From an uncultured Nitrospira sp. (lineage in GTDB: Bacteria > Nitrospirota > Nitrospiria > Nitrospirales > Nitrospiraceae): 38,706 nucleotides of DNA. Under the pieces are notes generated by a model, which saw only the letters and a program-made list of their open reading frames with translations, made no database searches and had not been told where the DNA came from. The position numbers and the translations under genes are program-made. Positions within the stretch are counted from its first letter, which is position 1. Each line of letters starts with the position of its first letter. The stretch is from assembly GCA_902500995.1 (NCBI GenBank), contig CABVSR010000032.1:1-38706 (forward strand), in the 5' to 3' direction. Of this stretch, positions 1 to 8,247 are shown piece by piece.

Positions 1-93
1 GCGCACCTGGCTCAAGGCCGGTTCGCACATGACCGCATCGCCCAGCCAATTGGGACCGCGGACCACGATGCGCCGGATCTCGTAGTTACGCAT
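1..93 (-). CDS. waaF: Lipopolysaccharide heptosyltransferase (ADP-heptose:LPS), N-terminal fragment cut by window edge
   Basis: Only the first 31 codons are present; the gene runs off the left edge. The reading from the ATG at 93-91 contains RGPNWLGDAVMCEPAL, the characteristic N-terminal strand and loop of the GT9 heptosyltransferases (WaaF/RfaF), which transfer L-glycero-D-manno-heptose from ADP-heptose to the LPS inner core on the cytoplasmic face of the inner membrane. The ATG overlaps the last codons of lpxK by 8 bp, as expected for a translationally coupled last member of the lipid A/core operon. The family is clear from this motif, but WaaF, WaaC and WaaQ cannot be separated with so few residues. 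Confidence 0.75.
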   Translation of the reverse strand, partial: MRNYEIRRIVVRGPNWLGDAVMCEPALSQVR

Positions 94-1153
94 GGGTCGC
101 CGGCCTCCCTTCCGGATCAAGACGCAGGAGCCGCTCCAATCGCTCCCGCCCGGACAGGATGTCCGTACGAAGCCGGACGGCCCAACAGGCATCTGCTTCC
201 TTGAGAAACGGGGCCACCTTGGCCGCGTCTTTCTCTGTGGTCGCCAGCAAGTCAGCACCACTGGCTTGCGCCCTGGCGCGAATCATCTCCATCATGGCAT
301 GGGTATAGTGCACATGGTCGGGAAATGCCAGCGTCTCGGTCACGGTGATCCCCAAACCTTCCACGAGAGCGTGAAAGGATCCCGCATTGCCGATCCCGCT
401 GAAAATGAGCGCCGAGCGGCCTTGGAACGCGTCTAACGCAGCGCGCTCATCGGTCCCCACGCGCCTGAACACCTCTGCCGGAAACGCCACGCAGATCGGC
501 GGTGGAAGATGAGGGCAGGCCCGCAGGAGCTGATGCCGGACCGGTTCCGCTGCCTCTTCGCGATCCACTCTGGTAATGAGCAAGGCCGAGGCGCGCGCCG
601 CCGCGGAGAGGGGCTCCCGTAACCGGCCGACCGGCAACACCGCTCTGAGACCGGCGGCATCCGTCGCATCCACCAGCAACAGATTCACATCGCGATGCAG
701 CTGGACATGCTGAAATCCATCATCCAGCACAAAACAATCCACCGCCACACGGCTCAACACCCACATGCCGAGCGCATGGCGATCCGCTCCGACCGCCACG
801 ACGGCCTGAGGGCAACGGCGCGCCATGAGATAGGGTTCGTCGCCGGCCTCGTCCGGCCCCACCAGGACCTGCCGCCCGTCCGACACGAGCACCTGCGGCG
901 CCGTGCTGCGACGCCGGTATCCGCGGCTGAGGATGGCAACACGTTTGCCTTGGGCAATCAATCGCTCGACGACGTGCATGACGACGGGCGTTTTGCCTGT
1001 CCCGCCCACGGTAAGATTCCCGACACTGATCACGGGGCGAGGCAACCGGCGCGTTTGAAACCAGCCCCGTTCATATCCCCACAGACGCAGCCTGACCGCC
1101 AGTTCATAGGGATACCCCACCCATCGCAACCTGGATTGCAGCATCGGCCTCAT
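86..1153 (-). CDS. lpxK: Tetraacyldisaccharide 4'-kinase LpxK
   Basis: The product phosphorylates the 4'-position of the tetraacyl-disaccharide-1-phosphate to give lipid IVA, at the inner membrane. It has 355 aa, normal for the family. An N-terminal amphipathic or membrane-associated stretch precedes the P-loop: residues 44-57 read VGNLTVGGTGKTPV, the LpxK-specific Walker A. The motifs ILSRGYRR, DDGFQH (about residues 143-148) and the late TTEKDAAK are also family hallmarks. Its ATG overlaps the waaA stop in an ATGA quartet, and its 3' end overlaps waaF by 8 bp, so it sits in the middle of a tightly coupled operon. I see nothing truncated or unusual in it. Confidence 0.96.
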   Translation of the reverse strand: MRPMLQSRLRWVGYPYELAVRLRLWGYERGWFQTRRLPRPVISVGNLTVGGTGKTPVVMHVVERLIAQGKRVAILSRGYRRRSTAPQVLVSDGRQVLVGPDEAGDEPYLMARRCPQAVVAVGADRHALGMWVLSRVAVDCFVLDDGFQHVQLHRDVNLLLVDATDAAGLRAVLPVGRLREPLSAAARASALLITRVDREEAAEPVRHQLLRACPHLPPPICVAFPAEVFRRVGTDERAALDAFQGRSALIFSGIGNAGSFHALVEGLGITVTETLAFPDHVHYTHAMMEMIRARAQASGADLLATTEKDAAKVAPFLKEADACWAVRLRTDILSGRERLERLLRLDPEGRPATHA

Positions 1154-2502
1154 GACGAGCGGGGACGCGAGAAGGCGCGATGCGGAGCGTCTTCCAATTC
1201 AGTCGGCCGGGCCAGCGGCGGGAGAAACGTGGCAATGATCTCCGCGCTGCGTTGAAGCGCGCCCTGGTTGTCCGCGACCACCTGCTGCGCCGCCTGGCCC
1301 ATCCGTGTCAAATCGTCCGGATGACCGAGGAGTTCCCGCAAACGCTGGGCGAGGTCTTGCGCGTCTTCCACGACGCGCCCGCCGCGGGCATTCAGCAACA
1401 GCGTCGCCACCTCGGCGCAGTGATCGGTATGCGGGCCGAAGAGCACCGGTTTTCCCCACACCGCCGGTTCCAGCAGATTGTGCCCCCCGATCGGCACCAG
1501 GGTGCCACCCACGAAGGCCACGACAGCCTCCCGATACAAGAGCGCCAATTCCCCCCTGGTGTCGAGGACTATCACGCGCGGACCGGATGGGGGCAGCGGT
1601 TCCGTCTGACCGGTGCTCCGCCGGAACACGGCTATTCCCTTGGCCCGTACCATCTCGACCACTTGCGCCGCCCGCTCGATATGGCGCGGAGCCAGCACCA
1701 GACACAGATCGGGGAAATCCTCGCACAACGACTGATAGGCGCTCACGATGATCTCTTCCTCGCCGGGATGCGTGCTCCCCGCCACCACCAACCGTTCGCG
1801 CGCCTGTACTCCGAGGGCCTGCTTGGATACGACTGCGCCACCGGCTGGTGCTTGGGGAATCGGCTGGTCGAACTTGATATTGCCGGTACACCGGACCCGC
1901 GACTGCTCGGCCCCCAGTTCAATCATGCGCTGCGCATCGCGCTCCGATTGCATGAGGCAACAGCTGATCATATTCAGCATCGTGCGATAAAAGTCCCGGA
2001 TGACGGGCAGGCGCTGCCGCTCGAACGAGCGGGTGGAGAGCCGCCCGTTGACGAGGACCGATGGAATATTCCGCCGCCGGAGACTTCGGAGGAGATTGGG
2101 CCAGAGCTCGGTTTCGACGAACACATACAAACTGGGCCGGATTTCATCGATCGCCCGATTCACGACCCAGGGAAAATCCAGAGGGGCATATCGATGCGCC
2201 GCCACCCCTTCCAGGCGCTGCTCCACCGCCTCCCGTCCGGTTTCCGTCACGGTGGAGACCACCAATCTCGTATCCGGGTACCGCCGGCGCAGCTCCCGCA
2301 CTAACGGCGCCACCGCCACTACTTCACCCAGCGACACCGCGTGGATCCAGATGCAGGGGGTCGCAGAGTCTGGCCGCCGCGACTCCGCGAGCCATCCCAA
2401 CCGCTGGGGCAAGCCGCGACGGCACCGCTGTTTCGCCAGCAACACACCGAGGATAACCGGGGAGACCAGGAGGAGCAGACTGTTGTAGAGCAGATGCCAC
2501 AT
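1150..2502 (-). CDS. waaA: 3-deoxy-D-manno-octulosonic acid (Kdo) transferase
   Basis: The product transfers Kdo from CMP-Kdo to lipid IVA; it is an inner-membrane-anchored GT-B glycosyltransferase (GT30). It has 450 aa, starting with a hydrophobic N-terminal anchor (about residues 4-22). WIHAVSLGE puts the probable catalytic Glu at residue 60, the position expected from characterised WaaA enzymes. Further hallmarks are FVETELWPNLL, GSTHPGEEE and the nucleotide-sugar site GGHNLLEPAVWGKPVLFGPH. The start codon overlaps the stop of the preceding acyltransferase-like gene by one base (TAATG), and the stop overlaps the lpxK start (ATGA). Whether it is mono- or bifunctional cannot be told from sequence. 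Confidence 0.96.
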   Translation of the reverse strand: MWHLLYNSLLLLVSPVILGVLLAKQRCRRGLPQRLGWLAESRRPDSATPCIWIHAVSLGEVVAVAPLVRELRRRYPDTRLVVSTVTETGREAVEQRLEGVAAHRYAPLDFPWVVNRAIDEIRPSLYVFVETELWPNLLRSLRRRNIPSVLVNGRLSTRSFERQRLPVIRDFYRTMLNMISCCLMQSERDAQRMIELGAEQSRVRCTGNIKFDQPIPQAPAGGAVVSKQALGVQARERLVVAGSTHPGEEEIIVSAYQSLCEDFPDLCLVLAPRHIERAAQVVEMVRAKGIAVFRRSTGQTEPLPPSGPRVIVLDTRGELALLYREAVVAFVGGTLVPIGGHNLLEPAVWGKPVLFGPHTDHCAEVATLLLNARGGRVVEDAQDLAQRLRELLGHPDDLTRMGQAAQQVVADNQGALQRSAEIIATFLPPLARPTELEDAPHRAFSRPRSS

Positions 2503-3226
2503 TACGGACGAGCCCGCCGGGCCGCCGCATCGGCCTCGATCGTCATGCGGTTCAGGGTCGCTTCCAACTCGCCGCGCAGGCGCTCCAAGTCGTCAGCGGA
2601 CGCATCGGACGGGACCGGTATAGGCGACCCGATGAGGAAGATGCCCTGCGAGAAGGGATAGGGCATGATGAACCGGTCCCAGCTCGCGAAGAGTTTTTTT
2701 TTGAGCAGCCGAAGGCCATGGGGATAATCGGCAGGCCGGTCGCCCTCGCCAGCTGCACCACCCCCACTTTGGCGACCTGCCGCGGGCCTTTCGGGCCATC
2801 CGGCGTCACCACCAGGTTGCCGCCCGACCGCCCGAGACGCACCAACCGGCGAAAGGCCTCCGCGCCGCCTCTGGTGCTGGACCCTCGCACGGCGTCCAGT
2901 CCGAATCGCGCCACAATCCGGCAGATCAATTCGCCGTCGCGGTGCTGGCTGATGAGGATATGGGCTTTGAGGCCGGGGATGGCCAGCGGCATCATCAGTT
3001 GCTGCGCGTGCCAAAAAGCCAGAATCACGCGCTGCCCCTGCCCGAATCGCCGGGACACATGCTCCATGCCTTCGGTGCGCCACCCCATCGTGCGGCGCAG
3101 CAGTTGAATCACATGATACCCGACAGGCGGCACGACCGCGACTTTGAGCGCATTGGTCAGGCGCTTCGTCAAAGCCTGTTTTTGCGCAGGTGCATCCGCA
3201 GGCCGGCTCGTCATCGAATCGCTCAC
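2502..3226 (-). CDS. DUF374 lysophospholipid acyltransferase-like protein, split by a frameshift at an A9 run
   Basis: This is a LpxL/PlsC-superfamily DUF374 protein, usually found beside msbA and waaA and thought to acylate lipid A or a lysophospholipid. From the GTG at 3226 (GGAGGG 7 bp upstream) frame 0 gives FWHAQQLMM, SQHRDGELI, GSSTRGGAEAFRRL and TPDGPKGPR, then SKK, and then drifts into Ser/Arg-rich nonsense that stops at 2552. The frame one step back (-1) from the same A run (2702-2694 on this strand) continues with KKLFASWDRFIMPYPFS and PIPVPSDAS, the expected family C-terminus. It stops at 2502 in a TAATG junction with waaA. The joined product would have about 241 aa, a normal length. 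One extra A, a -1 ribosomal shift or RNA polymerase slippage would join the halves. A homopolymer sequencing error is the plainest explanation, so I keep it as one gene rather than a pseudogene. Confidence 0.8.
2694..2702 (-). other. A9 homopolymer (slippery run) at the frameshift point of the DUF374 gene
   Basis: On the coding (minus) strand the codons read TCA AAA AAA AAC, containing an A-AAA-AAA/C heptamer of the kind used for -1 ribosomal frameshifting and long enough for RNA polymerase slippage. A -1 move lands exactly in the frame that encodes the conserved C-terminus. I see no Shine-Dalgarno-like stimulator just upstream. Confidence 0.6.
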
Positions 3227-3248
3227 CTGTTCACCCTCCGCTCTTCAT

Positions 3249-4985
3249 CTATTGAGGCAGCGCGTCGGCAAACTGCATCGCGTGCAGGCGCTTGTAGAGG
3301 CCGCCCTTCCGCAGCAACTCGTCATGCGTGCCGATTTCCGCCACCGTGCCGCGATCGAGCACGACGATGCGATCGGCGTTTTGAATGGTCGACAGCCGGT
3401 GCGCCACCACCAGGGTCGTGCGGTTTTGCATCAAGTTGGAGAGGGCCATCTGGACGATGCGCTCCGACTGCGTGTCCAACGCCGACGTCGCCTCATCCAG
3501 CACCAAAATCGGCGGATCGCGGAGGATGGCCCGCGCGATCGCCAGTCGTTGGCGCTCGCCGCCCGACAGCTTGAGCCCACGCTCTCCGATCAAGGTATCG
3601 TACCCGTCCGGCATGCGCGCGATAAAGTCATGCGCATAGGCCAATTGCGCCGCCCGCATCACGTCGTCGAGCGTCGCTCCCTGCCGCCCATAACCGATGT
3701 TATTGCGGACCGTATCATCGAACAGCACCACTTCCTGTGACACAATCCCGATCTGCCCGCGCACCGACTGGAGCGTGCAGGTCCGGATATCCACGCCGTC
3801 GATCAGGATCTGCCCGCCGCTCGGATCGTAAAATCTGGGCAACAGACTCACCAGGGTGGTCTTCCCGCTGCCGCTGCTCCCCACGAGCGCAATGACCTCG
3901 CCCGCGCGGATGGTCAAATCGACGGCCTTGAGCGCCGGAGCTCCCTGCCCTTCATACTGGAACGCCACCTGCCGGAATTCAAGCGAACGGGAAATCAGCG
4001 GCAACTCCGTCTGCCCGCCGTTGGCCACCTGCTCGGTCGGAAGATCCAGCACGTCGAAGACGCGCTCCGCGGCCGCGAGCGCCTGCTGCACCGTGTTGTT
4101 AGCGCCGGACAGCCGCCGGATGGGCGTATAGGCCATGAACATGGCGGCCAGGAAGGAGAAGAAGGCGCCGGGAGTCATTTCATCGTGAATCACCAGATAC
4201 CCGCCGTACCAGATGATGCCCGCCACCCCCAGTACGCCGATCACTTCCATGTGCGAGGAGCCCAGGGAGGAGACCTGAATCGCTTTCATCGTGGTCTGGA
4301 TGAACGCATCGTTGCTCTGGCGAAACCGCTTCGCCTCGTCTTCTTCCCGGCCGAAGGACTTCACCATTCGAATGCCGGCCAGGGCCTCCTGGAGCGTCGA
4401 GGCCATGTCACCCATACGCTCCTGACCGCGCGTGGCGAGCCCTCGCAACTTTTTCCCCATCCGCGCCATCGTGACCACGGACAGCGGCACGACGATCATG
4501 GACACCATGGCCAGCTTCCAGTTCTGGTAGATGATCACCCCGATCATCGCCAGAAAGGTCAGCCCCTGCTGGAACAAGTCCTTCAAGACACCGGCCACGG
4601 CATTGGCCATTTGATTCACATCGTTGATGACGCGCGAGACGAGCCGCCCGGAGGTATTCGTATCGTGAAACCGCACCGGCAAACGCACCAGTTTTGAGAA
4701 GAGCTGCTCCCTGATATCGCCGATCACCTGGTTGCCGACATAATTCATCAGATAGTTCTGCCCGTAGTTGAATACGCCCTTGAGCACGGCCACGGCCAGA
4801 ATCGCCACGGGCAGGACGAGAAGCAGGCTTTCGTCCTTGCTGATGAACAGGCCGTCGAGCACGGGACGGACCAGCCAGGCATAGGCGGCGGACAGACCGG
4901 CCACCAGCAGCGCGCACAGGAATGCGGCGGCCAACCGGAATCGATAGGGGTTCAAATAGGTGAGGAGGCGAAGATAATGTTTCAT
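3249..4985 (-). CDS. msbA: Lipid A export ABC transporter, fused permease and ATPase (MsbA)
   Basis: The product flips core-lipid A across the inner membrane. It is a half-transporter of 578 aa with an N-terminal six-helix ABC type I domain (about residues 15-300) and a C-terminal nucleotide-binding domain. The Walker A is GSSGSGKTT (Lys375), the Q-loop region IGIVSQEVVLFDD, the signature LSGGERQRLAIARAIL, the Walker B ILVLDEATSALD, and the switch His lies in VVAHRLST. I prefer the ATG at 4985, whose ATGA overlaps the lpxB stop and gives the usual MKxxxRLLxYLxPY beginning. A GTG at 4994 would add three residues. The downstream DUF374 gene follows after 22 bp. Confidence 0.95.
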   Translation of the reverse strand: MKHYLRLLTYLNPYRFRLAAAFLCALLVAGLSAAYAWLVRPVLDGLFISKDESLLLVLPVAILAVAVLKGVFNYGQNYLMNYVGNQVIGDIREQLFSKLVRLPVRFHDTNTSGRLVSRVINDVNQMANAVAGVLKDLFQQGLTFLAMIGVIIYQNWKLAMVSMIVVPLSVVTMARMGKKLRGLATRGQERMGDMASTLQEALAGIRMVKSFGREEDEAKRFRQSNDAFIQTTMKAIQVSSLGSSHMEVIGVLGVAGIIWYGGYLVIHDEMTPGAFFSFLAAMFMAYTPIRRLSGANNTVQQALAAAERVFDVLDLPTEQVANGGQTELPLISRSLEFRQVAFQYEGQGAPALKAVDLTIRAGEVIALVGSSGSGKTTLVSLLPRFYDPSGGQILIDGVDIRTCTLQSVRGQIGIVSQEVVLFDDTVRNNIGYGRQGATLDDVMRAAQLAYAHDFIARMPDGYDTLIGERGLKLSGGERQRLAIARAILRDPPILVLDEATSALDTQSERIVQMALSNLMQNRTTLVVAHRLSTIQNADRIVVLDRGTVAEIGTHDELLRKGGLYKRLHAMQFADALPQ

Positions 4986-6115
4986 GATCGGCACTCAGCC
5001 AGCACGGCTTCGGCAGCCCGCTTGGACGCCCCCGGCGTTCCCAACGCCTGGCGCACCGATAACAGGGCGGCCTTCATCTCCGCATAGGCGCGAGGATCCT
5101 CGAGCAGCCGCTCGGTCTCCTGCACCAATCGCTCCGGTGTGGCCTCATCATGAATCAGCTCGGGCACGATGCCCCGGCCCGCCACCAGATTCGCCAACCC
5201 GATCCAGGGCACCCGGATCAGCAGGCGCGCCAGTCGATAGGTGATCCAGGAAGAGGCCCGGTAGAACAAAATCATCGGCGTGCCCACCACCGCCGCCTGG
5301 AGCGTGGACGTTCCCGACTTGACGACGAGCAGATCCGACGCGGCCATCACTTCCCCGGCCTGGTTGCGAAAGACCTTGATGGGAATCGGACTGTTCTTCA
5401 ACAGATCGGCAAGGAACTGGTCCTGCACCGATGACGCTTGCGCCAGAATAAATTGCATGGTCGGGTGGCGTGCCGCGAGCCGCTTCACCGTCTCCAGCAG
5501 TAACGGGACATGTTCAAGCAGTTCGGCTTTGCGGCTGCCCGGAAACAATCCGATCACCGGCCCCGCATCCGACAGCCCGAATCCACGGCGCAAGGCGTCG
5601 CGATCGTACGAGGGCGCCACTTCGTCGAGGATCGGATTGCCGACAAAGGTGCAGCGCACCCCGGCTTTTTGATACAGCGGTTCCTCGAACGGCAGAATCG
5701 CAAGGACATGGTCGACCCGCTGTTGAATCCAGCGCATGCGTCCCCGGCGCCAGGCCCATAGCTGCGGCGCAATGTAGTAGATGACTTTCAAGCCGCAGGC
5801 CCGGGCGACGCGGGCAAAATGGAAGTTCAGTCCGGGATTGTCGATCAACACGACGAGATCCCACTGTTCCCCTTTGATCAATGCGCGGATGCGGGAAATC
5901 CTTTGCAGCATGGTCTTCACCGCCGACAGACCGATGAGCCCCATCACATCCACTTGAGGAATATCCTTCACCAGTTCCGCGCCGGCCCCCTGCATGGAGG
6001 CGCCGCCGATTCCCACGATGTGGAGCGACGGAGACAATTCCTTCAACGCCTTGACCAAATGGGCCCCGTGAAGATCGCCGGAGGCTTCTCCGGTAATGAT
6101 TAGGATACGCGGCAT
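4982..6115 (-). CDS. lpxB: Lipid-A-disaccharide synthase LpxB
   Basis: The product condenses UDP-2,3-diacylglucosamine with lipid X to the tetraacyl disaccharide-1-phosphate (GT19, peripheral inner membrane). It has 377 aa, normal length. The N-terminal GEASGDLHGAHLV motif is diagnostic. Further family blocks are IDNPGLNFHFARVAR, YYIAPQLWAWRRGR, FVGNPILDEV, LFPGSRKAE and VKSGTSTLQAAVVGTPMI. Its 3' end overlaps msbA in an ATGA quartet. Upstream it is separated from the oxidoreductase gene by 242 bp, most of which is a repeat element, so it is the only member of the lipid A cluster not closely packed with its predecessor. Its ribosome-binding site is weak. Confidence 0.97.
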   Translation of the reverse strand: MPRILIITGEASGDLHGAHLVKALKELSPSLHIVGIGGASMQGAGAELVKDIPQVDVMGLIGLSAVKTMLQRISRIRALIKGEQWDLVVLIDNPGLNFHFARVARACGLKVIYYIAPQLWAWRRGRMRWIQQRVDHVLAILPFEEPLYQKAGVRCTFVGNPILDEVAPSYDRDALRRGFGLSDAGPVIGLFPGSRKAELLEHVPLLLETVKRLAARHPTMQFILAQASSVQDQFLADLLKNSPIPIKVFRNQAGEVMAASDLLVVKSGTSTLQAAVVGTPMILFYRASSWITYRLARLLIRVPWIGLANLVAGRGIVPELIHDEATPERLVQETERLLEDPRAYAEMKAALLSVRQALGTPGASKRAAEAVLAECRS

Positions 6116-6154
6116 GTGGCTCTGCTCAGACGGACCAAGACCGGCATGGCGCTC

Positions 6155-6361
6155 TTAGCATGATGCGGAAAAAGTCCGCCAGCGGCGTTCTCGCATCACT
6201 CAGAAGCTCACCGTACGGCACGAGTACGATTCGCCTCTTCGTTCGCTGCGGCCTTGCTGGACGGCCTTTTTGCGCATCCTGCGGGCGATTCTGACGCGAG
6301 TCGGCCCGTGCGCGAAACGCGACGTATGACGCAATAATCGAGTTTTTCCGCATCCTGCTAG
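6155..6361. repeat. MITE-like intergenic repeat with nested terminal inverted repeats
   Basis: The outer arms are 6155-6176 and 6340-6361. Read against each other as reverse complements they match at 19 of 22 positions around the core GATGCGGAAAAA. A nested right arm at 6259-6282 pairs with 6158-6180 at 19 of 23. The motif TTTTTsCGCATCCTGC therefore occurs twice on the plus strand and, inverted, once at the left end. No convincing ORF lies inside. The right arm supplies the stop codon of the oxidoreductase gene (6358-6360). I recall similar AAAAAGGCCGTCCAGCAAGG-type intergenic repeats as common in Nitrospira, but could not check copy number. Confidence 0.7.
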
Positions 6362-7347
6362 AGATTCTCCTGGCCGAAGGCCGCCGCGGACACGTCGCCG
6401 GCGGAATGGCGCTGCGTGAACTCACCGATGGCTTCCAACACCCGGGCGGCCAAGTTGAGCGCCGCCTCACCGTCCTCGCCGGGCACAACAGGCCGCGATC
6501 CGGTCGCCACCGCATGGACGAACGCCTCCAGCTCCAGGCGCAGGGGTTCATCGTCGCCGGCCTGAAAGGATTCCACATCGATCGTCGGTCTCGGTCCGTT
6601 GCCCTGCACACGCCGAGACACCATGGCCTGGCGCGTTTGAAAATCGATCGACACATACCGGTCGCGCTGAAAGAACCGCAACCGGCGCATCTTGTTCATG
6701 GAGACACGGCTCGCGGTCAAGTTGGCGACGCACCCGCCGGCAAAGGCGATCCGGGCATTGGCGATATCGATATTCGGCGAGAGGACGGGCACGCCGGCGG
6801 CGCGGACTTCTTCCACCGGCCCCGGCTGAAAGGACAGGACGAGGTCCAGATCGTGAATCATCAAGTCGAGGACCACATCCACATCGGTTCCCCGCTCGCC
6901 GAAGGCGCTGAGCCGGTGCCCTTCGATGAAGGCCGGACGTTCGATGTGAGGGCGCATGCGCTGCATGATGGGGTTGAACCGCTCGCTGTGCCCGACCTGC
7001 AGCAGGCACCCGCGCCGGGCGGCCAGGTCGATCAATTCCCTGGCCTCGGCCGGTGTGACGGCAATCGGTTTTTCGATCAGCACATGTTTGCCGGCTTCCA
7101 GGCACTGCCGGGCTGCGGCAGCATGGGCGGAGGTCGGGGCGGCCACGCTAACGAGATCGACCTGCCGCAGCAAATCAGCGGGGTCTGTCCAGGCCTGGAC
7201 GCCATGACGGTCGGCAATCAGCTTCGCCCGCTCCGGCGACACATCACAGACGCCGGCCAAGGTGACCCCGGGGAGCGTCGCATAATGCCGCGCATGGTGC
7301 TGCCCCAGATGCCCGACACCGATCACGCCGGCGCGAAGCAGTTTCAT
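6358..7347 (-). CDS. Gfo/Idh/MocA-family oxidoreductase, GnnA-like, in the lipid A operon
   Basis: This is an NAD(P)-dependent sugar dehydrogenase of 329 aa. The Rossmann start is VIGVGHLGQHHARHY, followed by the family motif LIEKPIAVT (about residues 92-100), VGHSERFNP, and the C-terminal domain block DLMIHDLDLVLSF with the HD pair that usually binds substrate. Lying between lpxI and lpxB, it resembles GnnA, which oxidises UDP-GlcNAc at C3 so that GnnB can aminate it, giving an amide-linked acyl chain in lipid A. No GnnB-type aminotransferase is present here, so that role is an inference. It starts 52 bp after lpxI, and its stop codon lies inside the repeat element. Confidence 0.85.
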   Translation of the reverse strand: MKLLRAGVIGVGHLGQHHARHYATLPGVTLAGVCDVSPERAKLIADRHGVQAWTDPADLLRQVDLVSVAAPTSAHAAAARQCLEAGKHVLIEKPIAVTPAEARELIDLAARRGCLLQVGHSERFNPIMQRMRPHIERPAFIEGHRLSAFGERGTDVDVVLDLMIHDLDLVLSFQPGPVEEVRAAGVPVLSPNIDIANARIAFAGGCVANLTASRVSMNKMRRLRFFQRDRYVSIDFQTRQAMVSRRVQGNGPRPTIDVESFQAGDDEPLRLELEAFVHAVATGSRPVVPGEDGEAALNLAARVLEAIGEFTQRHSAGDVSAAAFGQENL

Positions 7348-7399
7348 CGCGCGCGCTCCCGTCTCACGTGGCCGGCCTCTGTGTCCATGGCGGTTGGGC

Positions 7400-8242
7400 T
7401 CATGTCATTCCGATAATGGCGATGCCGGCGCGATTCGCCCTGGCAATCGTCTCGTCGCGGTCCAGCAAAATGCCCCGCCCGGCTTCCAAGGCCAGCACGG
7501 AGGCTTTGACATCCTCCATCACCTCGATCGTGCGCGGTCCGACGGCGGGCAAATCGAAGCGAAGATCCTGCTGGGGTTTGCAGCGCTTCACGACCACTGC
7601 GCCTCCGTGCGCCAATTCACCGCCCCGGCGAATGGCTCCATCCGTGCCCTCCACGGCTTCGACGGCGACGATCACGCGATCTTTCACCACGACGCACTGC
7701 CCGATATCCAAGGCGCCGATCTGTTTGCCCACATCCCAGCCGTACCGGATATCCTCCCATTCCTTCTTGCTCGGCTCGCGTCTGGTCAACGTGCCCGCTT
7801 CGACCAGAATGCCTTGCAAGCCGAAGGTCGATTCGCAGATCCGGATGCCTTCCTGTTCGATTTCCTCGGCGACCCGGCGGAGAATGTCGTCATCCTTGAG
7901 ATGGATCAGCTTGGCGGCCAGGGCCAAGGCGCGAAAGTCCGGGCGGACCGTGGAAAACACGTGCGTCTTTTTGATGCCGCCCAGCATGACGGCCTGCTGC
8001 ACGCCATCGCCCTTGAGGGCGTCGATCAGCTTGCCGAACTGACCGATCTTGATCCAATGAATGCGATCGACGTGTTGCGCCAGCTCCGGATCGGTTTCCC
8101 CTTCATGCGCCACCGCAAAAACGGTGTACCCCAGGCGTTTGGCATTGTCGGCGAAGATGATCGGGAACCGGCCGTTGCCCGCGATCAGTCCGATCCGGCT
8201 CCCTTCCGGAACCTGCCCGCCCTGTTCTCGATGCGCGCCCAC
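7400..8242 (-). CDS. lpxI: UDP-2,3-diacylglucosamine pyrophosphatase LpxI (DUF1009)
   Basis: The product hydrolyses UDP-2,3-diacylglucosamine to lipid X and UMP, replacing LpxH. The reading contains RIGLIAGNGRFPIIFADNAK near the N-terminus, MLGGIKKTHVF, a DDDIL block, and the conserved C-terminal DxPAVGPRTIE segment with KASVLALEAGRGILLDRD. I chose the GTG at 8242: it lies 5 bp after the lpxA stop with GAGGA upstream and gives 280 aa, the usual length. The open frame itself extends to 8290, but that would overlap lpxA and add an unconserved arginine-rich stretch. The lpxA-lpxI adjacency is typical of bacteria that use LpxI. Confidence 0.93.
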   Translation of the reverse strand: MGAHREQGGQVPEGSRIGLIAGNGRFPIIFADNAKRLGYTVFAVAHEGETDPELAQHVDRIHWIKIGQFGKLIDALKGDGVQQAVMLGGIKKTHVFSTVRPDFRALALAAKLIHLKDDDILRRVAEEIEQEGIRICESTFGLQGILVEAGTLTRREPSKKEWEDIRYGWDVGKQIGALDIGQCVVVKDRVIVAVEAVEGTDGAIRRGGELAHGGAVVVKRCKPQQDLRFDLPAVGPRTIEVMEDVKASVLALEAGRGILLDRDETIARANRAGIAIIGMT

Positions 8243-8247
8243 CGCGG

